In this document: positions 1 through 47,779 of the stretch, one piece after another
Layout: each line of letters opens with the position of its first letter
Numbering within the stretch: the stretch's first letter is position 1
NCBI GenBank assembly: GCA_029215795.1
Contig: JARDYH010000001.1
Location: 225,187,654-225,251,653, forward strand
DNA: 64,000 nt
DNA from: Anniella stebbinsi
Taxonomy: Eukaryota; Chordata; Lepidosauria; Squamata; Anniellidae
Direction: 5' to 3'
Position numbers and translations under genes: made by a program
The notes under the pieces: model-generated
The model's database searches: none
What the model saw: only the letters and a program-made list of their open reading frames with translations
Told to the model about the DNA's origin: nothing

Positions 1-253
1 GTAATAAAATAATATGCCAATAAAGAACAGCCCAAAATTTGTATTTCCCCCATAGGCTTAAGTGTGCAACTGTGCATTTGGGGGAGGATTGCACATTTTC
101 GCAACTGCAAATTTGCACAAATGCAAATTTGCACAAATTCAGAAACTAAAAAAAATCAGATTGCGTAGACGATTGGACGATGAAACAAAAGACACCTGGC
201 AATCCATGAATGCAGACATAATGGATTTTACACAATCTGTACTACCTTGTTGA

Positions 254-326
254 GAATACAACTCCCAGCATCCCCATCTGCCCTGCCCATAGGGCATGCT
301 GGCTGGGGATGATGGGAGTTGTATTC
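254..326. repeat. Fold-back repeat (ACAACTCCCAGCAT family)
   Basis: The left arm 254-275 and right arm 305-326 are reverse complements at 21 of 22 positions around a short loop. Related arms (TCCCAGCAT.CCCC, GGGGATGATGGGAGTTGT) recur at 18845-18935, 30672-30776 and 32755-32876. It looks like a small non-autonomous DNA transposon. Confidence 0.6.
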
Positions 327-359
327 AAACATATCTGGGGGGTACAAAGATTGTTTTAT

Positions 360-415
360 ATTGTTGCTGTTCCCCGCCTCGATCCGAAGGGAGAGGCGGG
401 CTATAAATAATAATA

Positions 416-448
<33 letters not shown>
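360..448 (+). mobile_element. 3' end of an L2-like LINE with ATT-repeat tail
   Basis: CCCCGCCTCGATCCGAAGGG followed by GGCGGGCTATAAATAATAATA matches, in reverse, the 3' end of the element at 26251-26960. The tail grows into an ATT microsatellite (about 407-448). Confidence 0.55.
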
Positions 449-1209
449 GGGAAGGCTGATTCTCATAAGAATCGTTTGATTGGACTGTTTTTGTGCTTTC
501 AATTCTGTCTCCACAAATAAGAAGCTAGAAACCTCCAGAACAATCCAGCTGCCACTAAGCATCTTTCAGTCCCATTCACTTTGATGGGGACATTTAAGCA
601 TATGCTTAACTCTCCTGCGCTGAAATCAAAGGAATTGAATATGCTTTACATTGACTGAATGCTCCTCCTCCTTTTCCTTTGAAGTAAAAGCTGAGTTTGT
701 GAGGCATACAAATATTGTGCCAGATACTGGGTTCTGTGTGGAATTGTGCATGCTCAGAATTGCAGAAAATTAGTACCTTTGGCTTTGACTGATAGTTTCT
801 AAGTAACTGCATCAGGCATTGTTTTCGCAACACATAAAGTAGCTAGAGAAAACCATTTTTGAAATTGTTCCTTGTATTTTAAAAAAATCCCAATGGAGAA
901 ATTACGGCCTACCGTGCATTGCTCAGTATTGCATTGTTTGGAATCTCTTGATAAATCCCAAAGTCCCAGTTATGGGAATGGCAATATTTGCTTTCCTTTG
1001 TATTGGATAGCATTCTAAGAAAGAACCTGATGGGGAAAGCAAAGGGGTGGGAGAAACAGAGTCTCAGCTCAGTTTAGGGTGGTCAGTTTAGAATAGCCAA
1101 AAATAGGAACTGTATTGCCCCCCCCAAAGAAGATAAAAATTTACATCAATTTTGCATATGCTAATTCAGATACATTCGTGCACATTTAGACATTATTATT
1201 ATAATTAAA

Positions 1210-1500
1210 ATAGAAATACAGGGCATTCTAGTGGGTGGGGAGGGGAGGAGACTGGAGAGGCCAGGATATGTGTTATCCAGAGCCTCCTCCAGACTCCTTC
1301 CCTCCTCCTCTGAAGCACCCTTGATAGATCAGGTGAAAAGTCCATCTAGTAAAAATACAGGAGATTGGAGGATGGGGAGGCGAAGATAATCTTCACTGCT
1401 CACCCCACCCTGCCAGCTTCAATCTGGTATAGAGAACTCAGAAGCCTCTGAATCTGGGCGGCTTCCCAGCGGTGAAGGTGCAATCAATAGGATTGCGTCC
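1210..1500. repeat. Dispersed repeat shared with 60650-60900
   Basis: The phrases GGGGAGGGGAGGAG, GTTATCC.GAG and AAAAG.CCATCTAG occur in the same order in both places, and the end resembles AGGATTGCGTCC/AGGGTTGCGCCC. Class unknown; no protein or clear terminal repeats seen. Confidence 0.45.
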
Positions 1501-1529
1501 TAAATGGACCATAGGCCCATGTGGAACCA

Positions 1530-2029
1530 GCAGGCCAGGCCCAAGGCAGGTTGCTGCCTGAAGTGGGTACCTGTTGCCACCAGCCCTCCCACCCAATCTG
1601 CCCACCCGCTCACATGCTTACTATTCTTGGCGCTTACCAGCACGCTGCCCATAAAGTGTTTCCATTTTCAGGTGCCACATGGCGCTTGAATGAAGTCAGG
1701 CAAAGTATTGTGAGAAGTTCCGGAACTTCCGGGGCTGATCGTGATACTTTCCCAACCTCACACAGGTGCCACATGGCTCCTGAAGGTGGAGACACCTCAC
1801 AAGAAGTGCACTGGTGGGGCGAACATGTGTATGCATGCCAAGAAAAGTCAGTCAGCCGGTGAGCAGGCGGGATGAACTGGGTTGGATGGCAAGTAGGGCA
1901 AGAGGTGCATGAGCGGGACAGGAGGACAAGGAGCGGCAGAGCCTTTGGAGGGGGAGAGTGCTGCTCTTCCCATATTCTGCCGTCTGCTGCACCTTCATCC
2001 TCCCGCTTCATGGTAAGGCCGGCCCTGGG
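1530..2029. mobile_element. Probable hAT-like non-autonomous element
   Basis: The right end reads GGTAAGGCCGGCCCTG, the reverse complement of a CAGGGCCGGCCTTACC terminus of the hAT type. The left end is degraded and its border uncertain. The open frames crossing it have no recognisable domain. Confidence 0.35.
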
Positions 2030-2177
2030 AATCACTAAAAACACCTCACCTGATTACCTCATATGATGGGGATTGATTGTGTCAAAGAGCCTACACTTTC
2101 AAGTCCTGACAGAAAAAGAGCTTCATATTGCTTTGGTGGAACCTGATGTCTTTTCATAGGACACAAACAAATGTGTA

Positions 2178-2262
2178 GCCCAATCCTATGTCTGTTTACT
2201 CAAAAATAAATCCTACTGACTTCAATTGGGTTGCAGGATTGCAGTGGGACTTACTCTCATCC
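2178..2262. repeat. Short fold-back repeat (CAATCCTAT family)
   Basis: CCCAATCCTATGTCTGTTTACTC is partly mirrored by GGTTGCAGGATTG. Similar units of about 85 bp occur at 16255-16335, 18935-19020, 32917-33010, 33158-33246 and 59225-59362. Confidence 0.45.
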
Positions 2263-2387
2263 TTAATTATGTCACCATCTTTAGACCGTCAAATGAGGCT
2301 TCCACCATGCCCATAACCGGAAATGTATTTTTTCTTCCTATCCTGCTTTTGTTTTATTAATATTTAGCACCTGAGGAAAAGTTCTGT

Positions 2388-2942
2388 GAATGATGATGAT
2401 GATGATGATGATGATTTATTACACTTATATACCGCCCAATAGCCGAAGTTCTCTTGGCGGTTTACAAAAATTAAAAAGATAGAGCATTAAAAAGACAATA
2501 TACAAAATTTAAAACCATAAACATAAAACAGCTATCATTAAAACACTTTAAAACATTTTAACGGTTAAGCCAGACCATAATGTCAATCAAACCTCAACTT
2601 GAGCTGTTAAAATGCCTGGGAGAAAAGAAAAGTTTTGACCTGGCGCCGAAAAGATAACAGTGTTGGCGCCAGGCGGGCCTCATCGGGGAAATCATTCCAT
2701 AATTGAGGGGCCACCACAGAGAAGGCCCTCTCCCTTTTGCCGTCCTCCAAGCTTCCCTTGGAGTAGACACCCGGAGGAGGACCTTTGATGTTGAGCGTAG
2801 TGAACGGGAGGTTCATGTCGGGAAAGACGTTCCATCAGGTATTGTGGTCCCAAACTGTGTAAGGCTTTATAGGTTAAAACCAGCACCTGAATCAGGCTCG
2901 GAAACCTACAGGCAGCCAATGCAAGGGAGCCAGAATTTGTGA
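2388..2942 (-). mobile_element. L2-like LINE 3' fragment
   Basis: On the minus strand a frame encodes the C-terminal end of an L2-type reverse transcriptase (LVLTYKALHSLGPQYL, then ERAFSVVAPQLWNDFPDEAR), followed by a 3' region with CCGCCAAGAGAACTTCGGC and a GAT-repeat tail at 2391-2415. Frames are interrupted, so it is a dead 5'-truncated copy. Confidence 0.7.
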
Positions 2943-3485
2943 CTTTAGGCTAATTCCAATAAAGGCATTATGCTAATGTTGGCGTTTGAAATTTTTTCTT
3001 AATACGCTGCTTACATTTTATTATTTTGTCTACAGGAGCCCTCATAGTCGGTAGGCTTAAAATACTCAGTCTAAGCATCCCTAAAATATGGGCTTACATG
3101 GTTAAGTTTACGTGGTTGAGCATCTTTTTTTGAAAAGTCAGCATAAGCATATAGAGAGTGTTTTGACAGAGATGATCGTATGTTTCCATCTTTTAAGCTT
3201 TTCATAGTACCAAGTGATATGTGTGTGTGTGTATGGTCTGATTCTTCTGTGAAAGTGTGAACTGCTAAATTGAAAATAAGCCATTATCCCATTTCACATA
3301 TATCCATTACCAAAATTTGGTTTTAGTGGAAATACGCATTATAGCAACCCTGTTTGAAAGAAGTTATATTGAGGAAGGAAGCTTTGCAAAGCCTATGTTG
3401 TTAATATTATTATGTTGCATTCTCAGTGCAGGAACTCTGGTAATGTTTCTAATTCAATGGAAGATCTTATCTTTGCTGATATAAA

Positions 3486-4244
3486 TTATTATTATTATTA
3501 TTATTATTATTATTTCATCTCTTTCTCGCTCGTGGCAGTTTTCCTAGATGGACATGATGGGCTTCGCCAAGTCATGCTATCTTTTACAGATTCAGGAATT
3601 TTCTGACAATTGAGCATCTTTTAATTATGACTGCTTTCTGGATGTTGGTGTGGATGTATTTTGGTAGGCCCAGTTTCTGAAGGGTTTCTGTATATTTTTT
3701 TGATGTGATGCCGGTGACTGAGGTGACTAATGGAGTAATTGTGACCTTTTCCTGTTGCCATAGTTCTTTGACTTCTATGGCCAGTGGTGTATATTTTTCT
3801 CTCTTTTCTTCTTCCTTTTCAACAACATTTTTGTCATTCGGTATTGCTATGTCGATGAGGAATGTGTATTTTTCTTTTTTGTCTATGACTGTTATGTCTA
3901 GTCAGTTGCAGGGTATTGTCTGGTCAGTATGAATTGTTCTGTCCCAGTACATTTTATGATCTGCATTTTCCAAGATTGTTTTGGTTGAGTATGTATAGTA
4001 TGGTGTAGGTTGTTTGATAAGGTTGAATTTGATGGCCAGTTGTTGGCAAATTATTTTTGCAGCTGTATTGTGTCTGTATAATCGATTCCTGCCAGAATTT
4101 TACATCTTCCTGTTATGTGGTCTATTGTTTCTTGTAATTGATGGCATTTCCTGCATAGGTCTGTTGTTACAGTGTTATCTTTTATTATGTATTTTTGGTA
4201 GTTCTTGGTGGCTATAACTTGATCCTGTATAGCTATTGTTATTG

Positions 4245-4289
<45 letters not shown>
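3486..4289 (-). mobile_element. R4/Dong-type LINE 3' fragment with endonuclease remnant, between ATT repeats
   Basis: Reading the minus strand from about 4225 to the stop at 3584, the sequence gives a CCHC zinc knuckle (CRKCHQLQETIDHITGRC), then RHNTAAKII, MYWDRTIHTDQTI, DKKEKYTFLIDIAIPND and KYTPLAIEVKELW. This order (zinc knuckle, then restriction-like endonuclease) is that of R2/R4-clade retrotransposons. Damage includes one frameshift before RHN, one stop, and a Leu in place of the catalytic-motif Pro just after it. ATT microsatellites lie at both ends (3486-3514 and 4245-4289). Confidence 0.75.
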
Positions 4290-4290
<1 letters not shown>

Positions 4291-4294
4291 ATTT

Positions 4295-4650
4295 GTATCC
4301 CTCCCTATATCACAAGGATCTCAGGCTGGCACACAGATAAAATCATACAAACAAAATAAAACAATAAATATACACAGCTAAAACAAATTAAACCATTAAT
4401 AAACTAAAACCAGCATAGAATTTTAAACAGTAAAAAACAATTAAATCAAAACTGTGTGCAAGCTTGGCGAACTTAGCTATCAAAGGCTTTGTTAAAAAAG
4501 CCATGTTTAAACTTGGCATCGAAATGAAGCCAGTGCCGGTGCCAGTAGGGCCTCCAGGGGGAGGGCATTCCACAGCCGAGGTGCCACAACAGAGAAAACC
4601 CTCCCTCATGTCCCACCATAGCATATGTCTCGCATTGGTGGGATGTGGAG
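4295..4650 (-). mobile_element. L2-like LINE 3' fragment
   Basis: The A-rich 3' part (AAAACAATAAATATACACAG) is followed by sequence that, on the minus strand, resembles the RAFSVVAPxLWN region of L2 reverse transcriptase ends (GGCATTCCACAGCCGAGGTG). It directly abuts the R4-type fragment through the shared ATT repeat. Confidence 0.55.
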
Positions 4651-5421
4651 GAGATAATAACTATGCTGTTATAACCTCAGCTACCTTATATAAAAAGAGT
4701 GTGTGGAATTACATAAGTGGGTTGGGGCAATGTGCATTAAGTTGATTCCTGCCCCCCCCCAAAGCTTGACCTATCCCAGCCAGACCTTTCAAATTACCAA
4801 TTTCAGAGGTTTCCAATCTTTTGGATTGGTGGGCAGATTTGGTATTTTAGGAACATGTTGTGGGTGCTCTCACAAAATGGCTGCCATAGGGACTTGTCCT
4901 TTCATAAAATAACTGTCCTAGTGGGTGTGCAAAGTCAGAAAATATTCATTTCCCAGAAGGCAAACTGGTGAGGCAAAAAGAAAAATAACTTCTCAAGAAC
5001 CTAAGCACAAGGCAGAGATGGCATCTGAACTCCAAAACTCCAAAACGCTCTTTTGAACCCCAATAAAAATGGCACTGGAGGCAGCACTTCATTGTGCCAG
5101 ACACAATGTTTTAAGAAAAAGGAGGGGCAAGGAGCCAGGTGGGCACCAAGAGAGATGTCTGTGGGCACATTGGAGGCCCAAGGTCTAGTAGGACAAATGG
5201 TTTATTCTAAGGTAATTTGTGGGGGGGGGGATTTTTAATAGTGTGACAAAAATGGTTCATTCAGAGTTGAAGTTTAAAGCTAGAAACCAGAGCTGCTATT
5301 ATCTCATCTATCATTGGTACAGGCTTGATTCTATTTGTACTCAGTAATCTCTCCTTTTCTTTGTTACTATTTTGGAATTCTACAACATTTATAAAACTTT
5401 AATATAGATACATAGATATCC

Positions 5422-5845
5422 TAGGGTGACCAACTGTCAGGATTTCCCCGGATTTGTCCTTGTTTTTGTTCTATTCTGGATGTCAGGGGGGATTTTCTGT
5501 GATTTTCTATATTGTCCTGGAAAGACACACTTTCCCCTTTAAGGCTGCCATTAGCATTTTGGGAGGGAATTATGTGCTTTCTGGAGGCGCATCATTTCCC
5601 TTCCACTGCTCCAATCAGGACCTTAAATGGGAAAGTGTGTCATTCCCGGAGATTATAGAAAAGGCCCTGATTGGAGTAGTGGGGGGGGGGGCAGAAATGA
5701 CACACTTTCCCCTCCTCCACTCCAATTGGGGCCTTTAAGGTGGCAGGGTGGGGGATGACGCTTTTTCCAGAGGCCCTGAAAAGTCACTTTCCTGCCCTGC
5801 CCACAGGTTGTCCTCTTTTTTGGTTTCCCAAATATGGTCACCCTA
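5422..5845. mobile_element. Fold-back DNA transposon with TAGGGTGACC termini
   Basis: It starts TAGGGTGACCAACTG and ends ATATGGTCACCCTA, inverted termini related to the 320-bp family. Inner halves carry mirrored AAAGTG.GTCATT and CACTTTCCCCT segments. A target duplication is approximate (6 of 8 bases). No protein is encoded. Confidence 0.6.
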
Positions 5846-6597
5846 GATACCACAGAAAGTAAAATTAGTTCTCCGCAAGGGTTTTATAAGACAGACAGAC
5901 CGAGAAAATGTTTTATAAACTAATTACAAAATTAGCCCTCAGGTAAACATGACTTACTGAATATAGGTGGACAGGTATAGAACAGGCATATGGAATGGCA
6001 CACTGGTTTAGATTTCCATCTATTCTGTCTTTAGCTGTGATACATCAAAATGCACTCCATTCAAGATTATTCTTCAGTGACCTATCCTTAGTTCTCCACT
6101 TTCAGTTTCTGGCCATCAGAGGCTAGCCACTTCTTGAGGACTAGATGTACACTTCACGTTTTGGGAAAAGATCCACTATCCACAAGGTCTTTGCTCTGTC
6201 ATGTATATTAAATTCTATAGTGCTGAAAATATTGGTGATGGATCTAATAGGGGGCGTATGACTGTGAGATTATAAGCAATGGCTGTATTGTGCTGATTTA
6301 TCTGTTCAATTAACATAATCCTCATTGCTGAACAGTGCAGTGGAAAGAGACCAATGTATGGAACAAGACAGTTATAAATACATCCATTATAATACATTAT
6401 CCTTATAGTCATTGCATTCTACTTAGGGTGCAACCTATGTTTAGCCAGAAATAAGTCCCTAAGCATGGCTGGTTAGGGAATGCTGGGAGTTTTTGGACTT
6501 GTTTCTGTGTAAACATGCATAGGAATGTACCCTTCATTAACATACTTTGTACTGGGCCACAATTACCTTCTGTTCTTTCACTCTTTCTTTATTGTAG

Positions 6598-43135
<36,538 letters not shown>

Positions 43136-43247
43136 TACTCCAAATGTTATGGAACAGACATTCGTTTTGGAAACACTAAAAAGCAACATTTACTACATTT
43201 GTTCTAAATGTATTCTTTAAATTGACAATCGTGAACATACTGTAGCG

Positions 43248-43925
43248 CAGAGTTGGGGAACTTCTTTCAGTCTGACGTCAAATCCAGAGAATCTCTTGGG
43301 GGCTGCTTTCCAGTGGTGGGTGGGGCAAAATGGGTGGACCCAAAAATACTACCATATTGTAGCTTAAAGCTCTTAGAGGGCAATCCTTTGGCCCCCTAGA
43401 CAGCGTCCCGAGGGGGGGGGGGCATAGGATTTTTCAGATTCCTGGACCCAAGGCTGGAGACAGCACTCCGACTCGGAAGCAAAAGTCTGAGCTCCCTGCC
43501 CCCTCCCCTTTGCTGCCAGCGTGGAGAGAACCGTGCCATCTGCCTCTATGAGCTCACAAATATGATCTCAGAGAGAAGGGAAAGGAGGCAGTTCTGCAGG
43601 CCAGAATCCTTTTCAGAGCCCCACCAAGACTGGCAAAATCACCCATTTAGCTAAAATGCAGGGCAAGAGGAGCACGGGGTGAAGTTCACCTTTGTGTTCT
43701 TCCCATCCTGCCTAGGGTGCTTGTCACCTTCCAAGTTCAGAGGCAGACGGGCATCCAGATAGGATTGCGCCCTTACTGCCACTAACTAATATTTAGAAAG
43801 CCAATAAACCACCAGTTGACTGGTGGTTGGGGGGCAAGGGTGTAGGGCCAGAAGACAGGGGTGTGGCCATTTAGGAACCCTGGAGTGCTGGATTGGGACC
43901 CTGGCCCTGGGGTTCCCCACCCCTG
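43248..43925. mobile_element. hAT-like element of the CAGGGGTG family in the 3' UTR
   Basis: CAGAGTTGGGGAACTTC at the left is inverted relative to GGGGTTCCCCACCCCTG at the right. Interior sequence (GGTGGGTGGGGCAAAATGGG) is shared with 36342-36992 and with 51795-52100. Flanking octamers match poorly (4 of 8), so the insertion is old. Confidence 0.6.
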
Positions 43926-44360
43926 CTACAATGGTACAATAGTTTGGGTTGAGAGAATACATGCTTTTCATGATTAGAAGACTTTTGGAGTAATTGATTA
44001 TTTTGCCAGGCCCTGGAGCATTAGAGGATGTCAAGTAATAACAGTGGAAAAGAGCATCTGAACATGTAATCTCTACACTGTAAGGCTGACAGCAGCACCT
44101 GGAAGGGGCAGGCAGTCCCATTGGGAAGGGGAGAGGAATGCTGGGGAATCAGAATTAACATGGGGACTCCGCTCCTTGCCTCCTCCCCAAGCCACAATAA
44201 CTTCCAGGCCAAGGGGTGAGGCATGGGGAGAGGGAGGGTTCTTGGGAGTACAGTGGGGGGTCATGGAGAGAACACAAGCCTCTGCCCACAGACTGGAGGT
44301 TCCCCACTCATGCTTTAAACATTAAAAGAAAAATTAGTAGTTTTTTAGCTAGCTGAGTGA

Positions 44361-44403
<43 letters not shown>

Positions 44404-44672
44404 TTTACCATAAAGGGGTATTTTGGTGAGTGGGAGGGGGGTCTCCAAAGCAAGCTGTCACTATAATTACTAGGAATGTATTGTGTATTTGACAGAGACA
44501 CTGGAAATGTCTTAGTTATTTTTATTGAAATAGTTTTGACTCAAGGCTGGACCTTAAATAAGGGCCAAAACACTATCAGTAAACATTATTACTCACCGGA
44601 GTCCCTTGGGTATGTTGTTGGGTGTTGTTGTTTTTTTACTGTGGGTAAATATATGTGTGAATGCATGCTTTA

Positions 44673-44678
44673 AATAAA
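44673..44678 (+). terminator. Candidate ITGB6 polyadenylation signal
   Basis: This is the first AATAAA after the ITGB6 stop, about 1.54 kb downstream, followed by an A-run and a T-rich stretch. The position suits a 3' untranslated region of ordinary length, which would then include the transposon at 43248-43925. Transcript data would be needed to confirm use. Confidence 0.4.
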
Positions 44679-44735
44679 AAAAAACTGAAATTTTACATAG
44701 TTTTCTTTTATTTTTAAAATGTTTGTTTGTTTATA

Positions 44736-44761
44736 TGGCTCTGCTCCATGGAGCAGAGCCA
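44736..44761. repeat. 26-bp perfect palindrome
   Basis: GGCTCTGCTCCA and its reverse complement TGGAGCAGAGCC abut with no loop, and one further flanking T/A pair extends the palindrome to 26 bases. It lies just past the candidate polyadenylation signal. Confidence 0.8.
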
Positions 44762-46589
44762 CCGTATTATAGTTCTTTCCAGTCCCATCTTAGACAGATG
44801 CTTCAGAAGGTTTATGGTATCAAAAGCTGTTGAGGTATAAACAGAATTACTGTAATTAAGTTCTTTCATATAAATTTTCAAATGTTATCGCTGGAGGGCT
44901 TACAAAAGACACTCAAGAGACTTGTAGTCAAATATCTTGGGTTTGGTGTTTATGACCCATAAAGATTATAATGGGTCACTCACAACCTAAGGTACTACAT
45001 TATCTTCTTTCTGTTGTATTGTACATATTTATGAGGGCCGTCTAAATGGTGCTGCATTTATTGCTGATCCCCCCCACAAACCCACAGCATCATATTTGTG
45101 AGGCAACAACCACTGTGATACATGGGCAGGATTGAAAGTGGAATATCTTGGCCCGAAATGTCAAGGGATCAGTTACACAGCCATAATGTGCAGAAAATAG
45201 TGACCAACGATGGGGCTCTGAAAGCATTTTTCTTCTTTTTCTGCTCAACTCCGTAGCAGTGAAAGGATGCCTCCATGCACCTCTGAAACTACACAGCTTC
45301 AAATCAAGTGCCCACCCTCTCTCAGGAGTGCTCCCTTGTAGCTGCAAAGCTTTGAATCTTGCTCGTGCGAAATGGAGGGGTTACTTTGAGTAGATAGGCA
45401 AATATCCATCCTCGCACTCCTCTCTTTCCCTGCAATGGGATGGGTGTCCCTAAGCCTGATATTGTGAATGACTGAGCAGTAGCAGTACTACTATTAATAA
45501 TAATATCAGTCCCATGGCTAATCTTAAATCTCCTTTCCTCTCCTTGCTCCCTGTAGATGCAGTTGTCTGAGGAAGGGCAGGCAGGAAAGGAAGAGGAGAG
45601 AGAGATGTTTACAAAGCATGGGTCCTTCCTACTTCTAATAATAATAGCAGACGTTGCCATGATCCTGGCCCTGAATGACTGAAAGCATTAGCAGCAGCAG
45701 CAATAAGAATAAGAAGAATAAAAAAGAAGAAGCTGGTGCTGTTTTCCTCAGTGAGCTGTGGCTGTAGTCCAGAGAGGGGGCAGGGAAGGAAGAGGGAAAG
45801 AGGGGGAGAGAGAGATGTTTACAAAGCACCAATCTTCTGATCCTTCGCATATCCCAAGGCTCAGTTTGCCCATCCCTACTTCACAGTAAGCATGATTACC
45901 TAGCGCTCAATGAATATCTAAAGCAAGAGGGAGTGGTTGAGGCCACAGTCCCAAAATAGCAGTTTTTAATAATAAAAAGTTGGCAAAAGAATTCTCCAAA
46001 CCCCTCTGCTCCTATACTCCCAAAGTACCAATTGAAGGCAATGACTTACTTCTGAGTAGACATGGTTAGACCTCTGTTCTCTCCACATCTCTGTTCTACC
46101 CATGTGACTTTGCTTTCCGCCAATCAGTGCCCCAAGTACGTCCACCATCCTAAGTCACACCAATGACACACACACACAGAGCCATAGTGATGGCAGAGCA
46201 AAGTAAATAGCATTGTGAAAATGCGCAGCTTCAGGCCGGATACCACGATGTGGCTGCCAATTGGTGGCTGCATCATCTAAACGAAGGTGTGCAACTTTGC
46301 AGCCACAATGGAGTAAATACCCCATACAGACATGACTCTGGAATCGCCATTCCACAATGCTTACCTTAGGGCGAGCACAAATCATATTAACTCCAAGAAT
46401 GCACACAAAGCTTGCTGTCTTGAACATCACATACATACCTACTGTGTGGATTGCCATCATCGCTTGTATCCACACCCATGCTTGAAGTTTCCAGCAATAT
46501 AGATCAGGAGCATTGGGACTCAGAATATAAATTCCACAAGTATAATTTATATAATTCTCTGCCACAAGGATGTGGCCACTAGCTTAAAT

Positions 46590-46925
46590 GGCTCTATATT
46601 TATTTATTTATTTGTGATATTTTTATACTGCTAATTATAATAAACCCCTAAATGGTTCATATATAAATATTAAAATCACATTTTAAATGCAATACAAAAA
46701 ATACAACATTCAAAACCATTCCAAATTTTAAAAAAGCAATACAAGGAGCAATAAGACGGAGCAGCATAATTAACTCAATTACAACCTGGGTGAACAAGTG
46801 TATTTTCAGGAGGTTTTTGAAAGATGCTATATTTTTTGCCTCCCAAACTGCATGAGGGGTTTTTTCCAAAGGGTGGGTGGTGCTACCAAGAGGACCTGCC
46901 ATTGGAGTAGTGCATGGCAACAATC
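46590..46925 (-). mobile_element. L2-like LINE 3' fragment
   Basis: TTTATTTATTTATTTGTGATA followed by CTGCTAATTATAATAAACCC is the reversed 3' end of an L2-like element. The minus strand then holds KNIASFKNLLKIHLFTQ, a form of the SFRRQVKTFLF stretch seen at 2607-2816. Confidence 0.5.
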
Positions 46926-46949
46926 TTTTAGTTTCTGAATGACCAGCAA

Positions 46950-47230
46950 GGCCTCCTCTGACAATACTAAAGGTTGGCTGGGTATGTATAAGGGAAGCCC
47001 TTTAAAAGGGATTAGACAAATTCATGGAGGAATAGGGCAGGTGTATAAATAGCTCCTATTTGTCATAGCTATATGCTGCTTCCGGTATGCCCCCAACTAC
47101 TAATTGTTATGGGCCAATAATGGAAGGAAAGCTTCCAAGCCCTAAGTAAGGGATTTCTGAAGTCATCAGGGTTGGTCGCTCTCTTGTGAAACAGGGTGCT
47201 GGATTGGATAGCAAGTGATTCAGCAGGACT
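46950..47230 (+). mobile_element. CR1-like LINE 3' end, degraded
   Basis: CCCTTTAAAAGGGATTAGAC, AATTCATGGAGGAATAGGGC and GGGTGCTGGATTGGATAGC lead to GACTCTTCTGCTTTATG, a decayed form of the tail at 21078. Confidence 0.5.
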
Positions 47231-47779
47231 CTTCTGCTTTATGCCATGGGAAGGCTGTAACATGTACTCTGTCTTCCACTCTTTTGAATCTAAAGATTTG
47301 ATATACATCTGGTTCACACCTGCAAACTAGCACACTCATTCTCCTCACATGATCCCTTCCATGTTTGGAACCACACCAACAAAACAGGGCTGTACAGCAA
47401 ATAGAGCCTGCAGCAACAATTTCCACACATTGCAGCACTTGGGGCAAATAATGCTGCAATACCATGTACGTCACTGCTCACTACTGCAGGCTAGTAATTC
47501 TGTAATTCTACAGAAAAGAAAACAGAATATGCAGCTGGAGGACTCCAACTCATTTTGAATTCTTCCTGGGTGCTGACAGTCTGGTTGGAACAAAAGGCCA
47601 TGCCTCCCATTTGGAAAAGTGAGGTAGCTTGCCTCAGATGACAGAGTTGAGGTTCCATGAAAGGGCAACAAGTTGTCAATTTATTTCATTTATGATTTTA
47701 TAACTATGAGTTATGCTATTTGATTTTTTTCCTGCCTTGGGACTATGGATCAAGATCTACACTGGATAAGCTGTGCTGT

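Larger units (their letters stand above)
1..6597. other. Repeat-rich stretch upstream of first visible ITGB6 exon
   Basis: No coding exon was found. Recognisable contents are fold-back repeats, L2-like LINE ends, an R4-type LINE fragment, microsatellites and a 424-bp DNA transposon, listed separately. Because the first visible exon starts inside the PSI domain, this is most simply an ITGB6 intron. Confidence 0.6.
43136..44700 (+). other. Presumed ITGB6 3' untranslated region
   Basis: Runs from the stop codon to the first AATAAA. It contains a hAT-like element (43248-43925) starting 112 bases after the stop, and a GT microsatellite (44366-44399). No further coding sequence is seen. Confidence 0.5.

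Noticed and set aside
62..253. Frame starting MCNCAFGGGL, reminiscent of the cysteine-rich start of an integrin beta
   Set aside because: It lacks the CxxC and CAWC pattern, has no flanking splice sites in phase with 6598, and is made of repeated TTTGCACAAATGCAAA words.
46155..46565. 136-codon minus-strand frame in the intergenic interval
   Set aside because: No recognisable motif or relation to the neighbouring genes; treated as chance.
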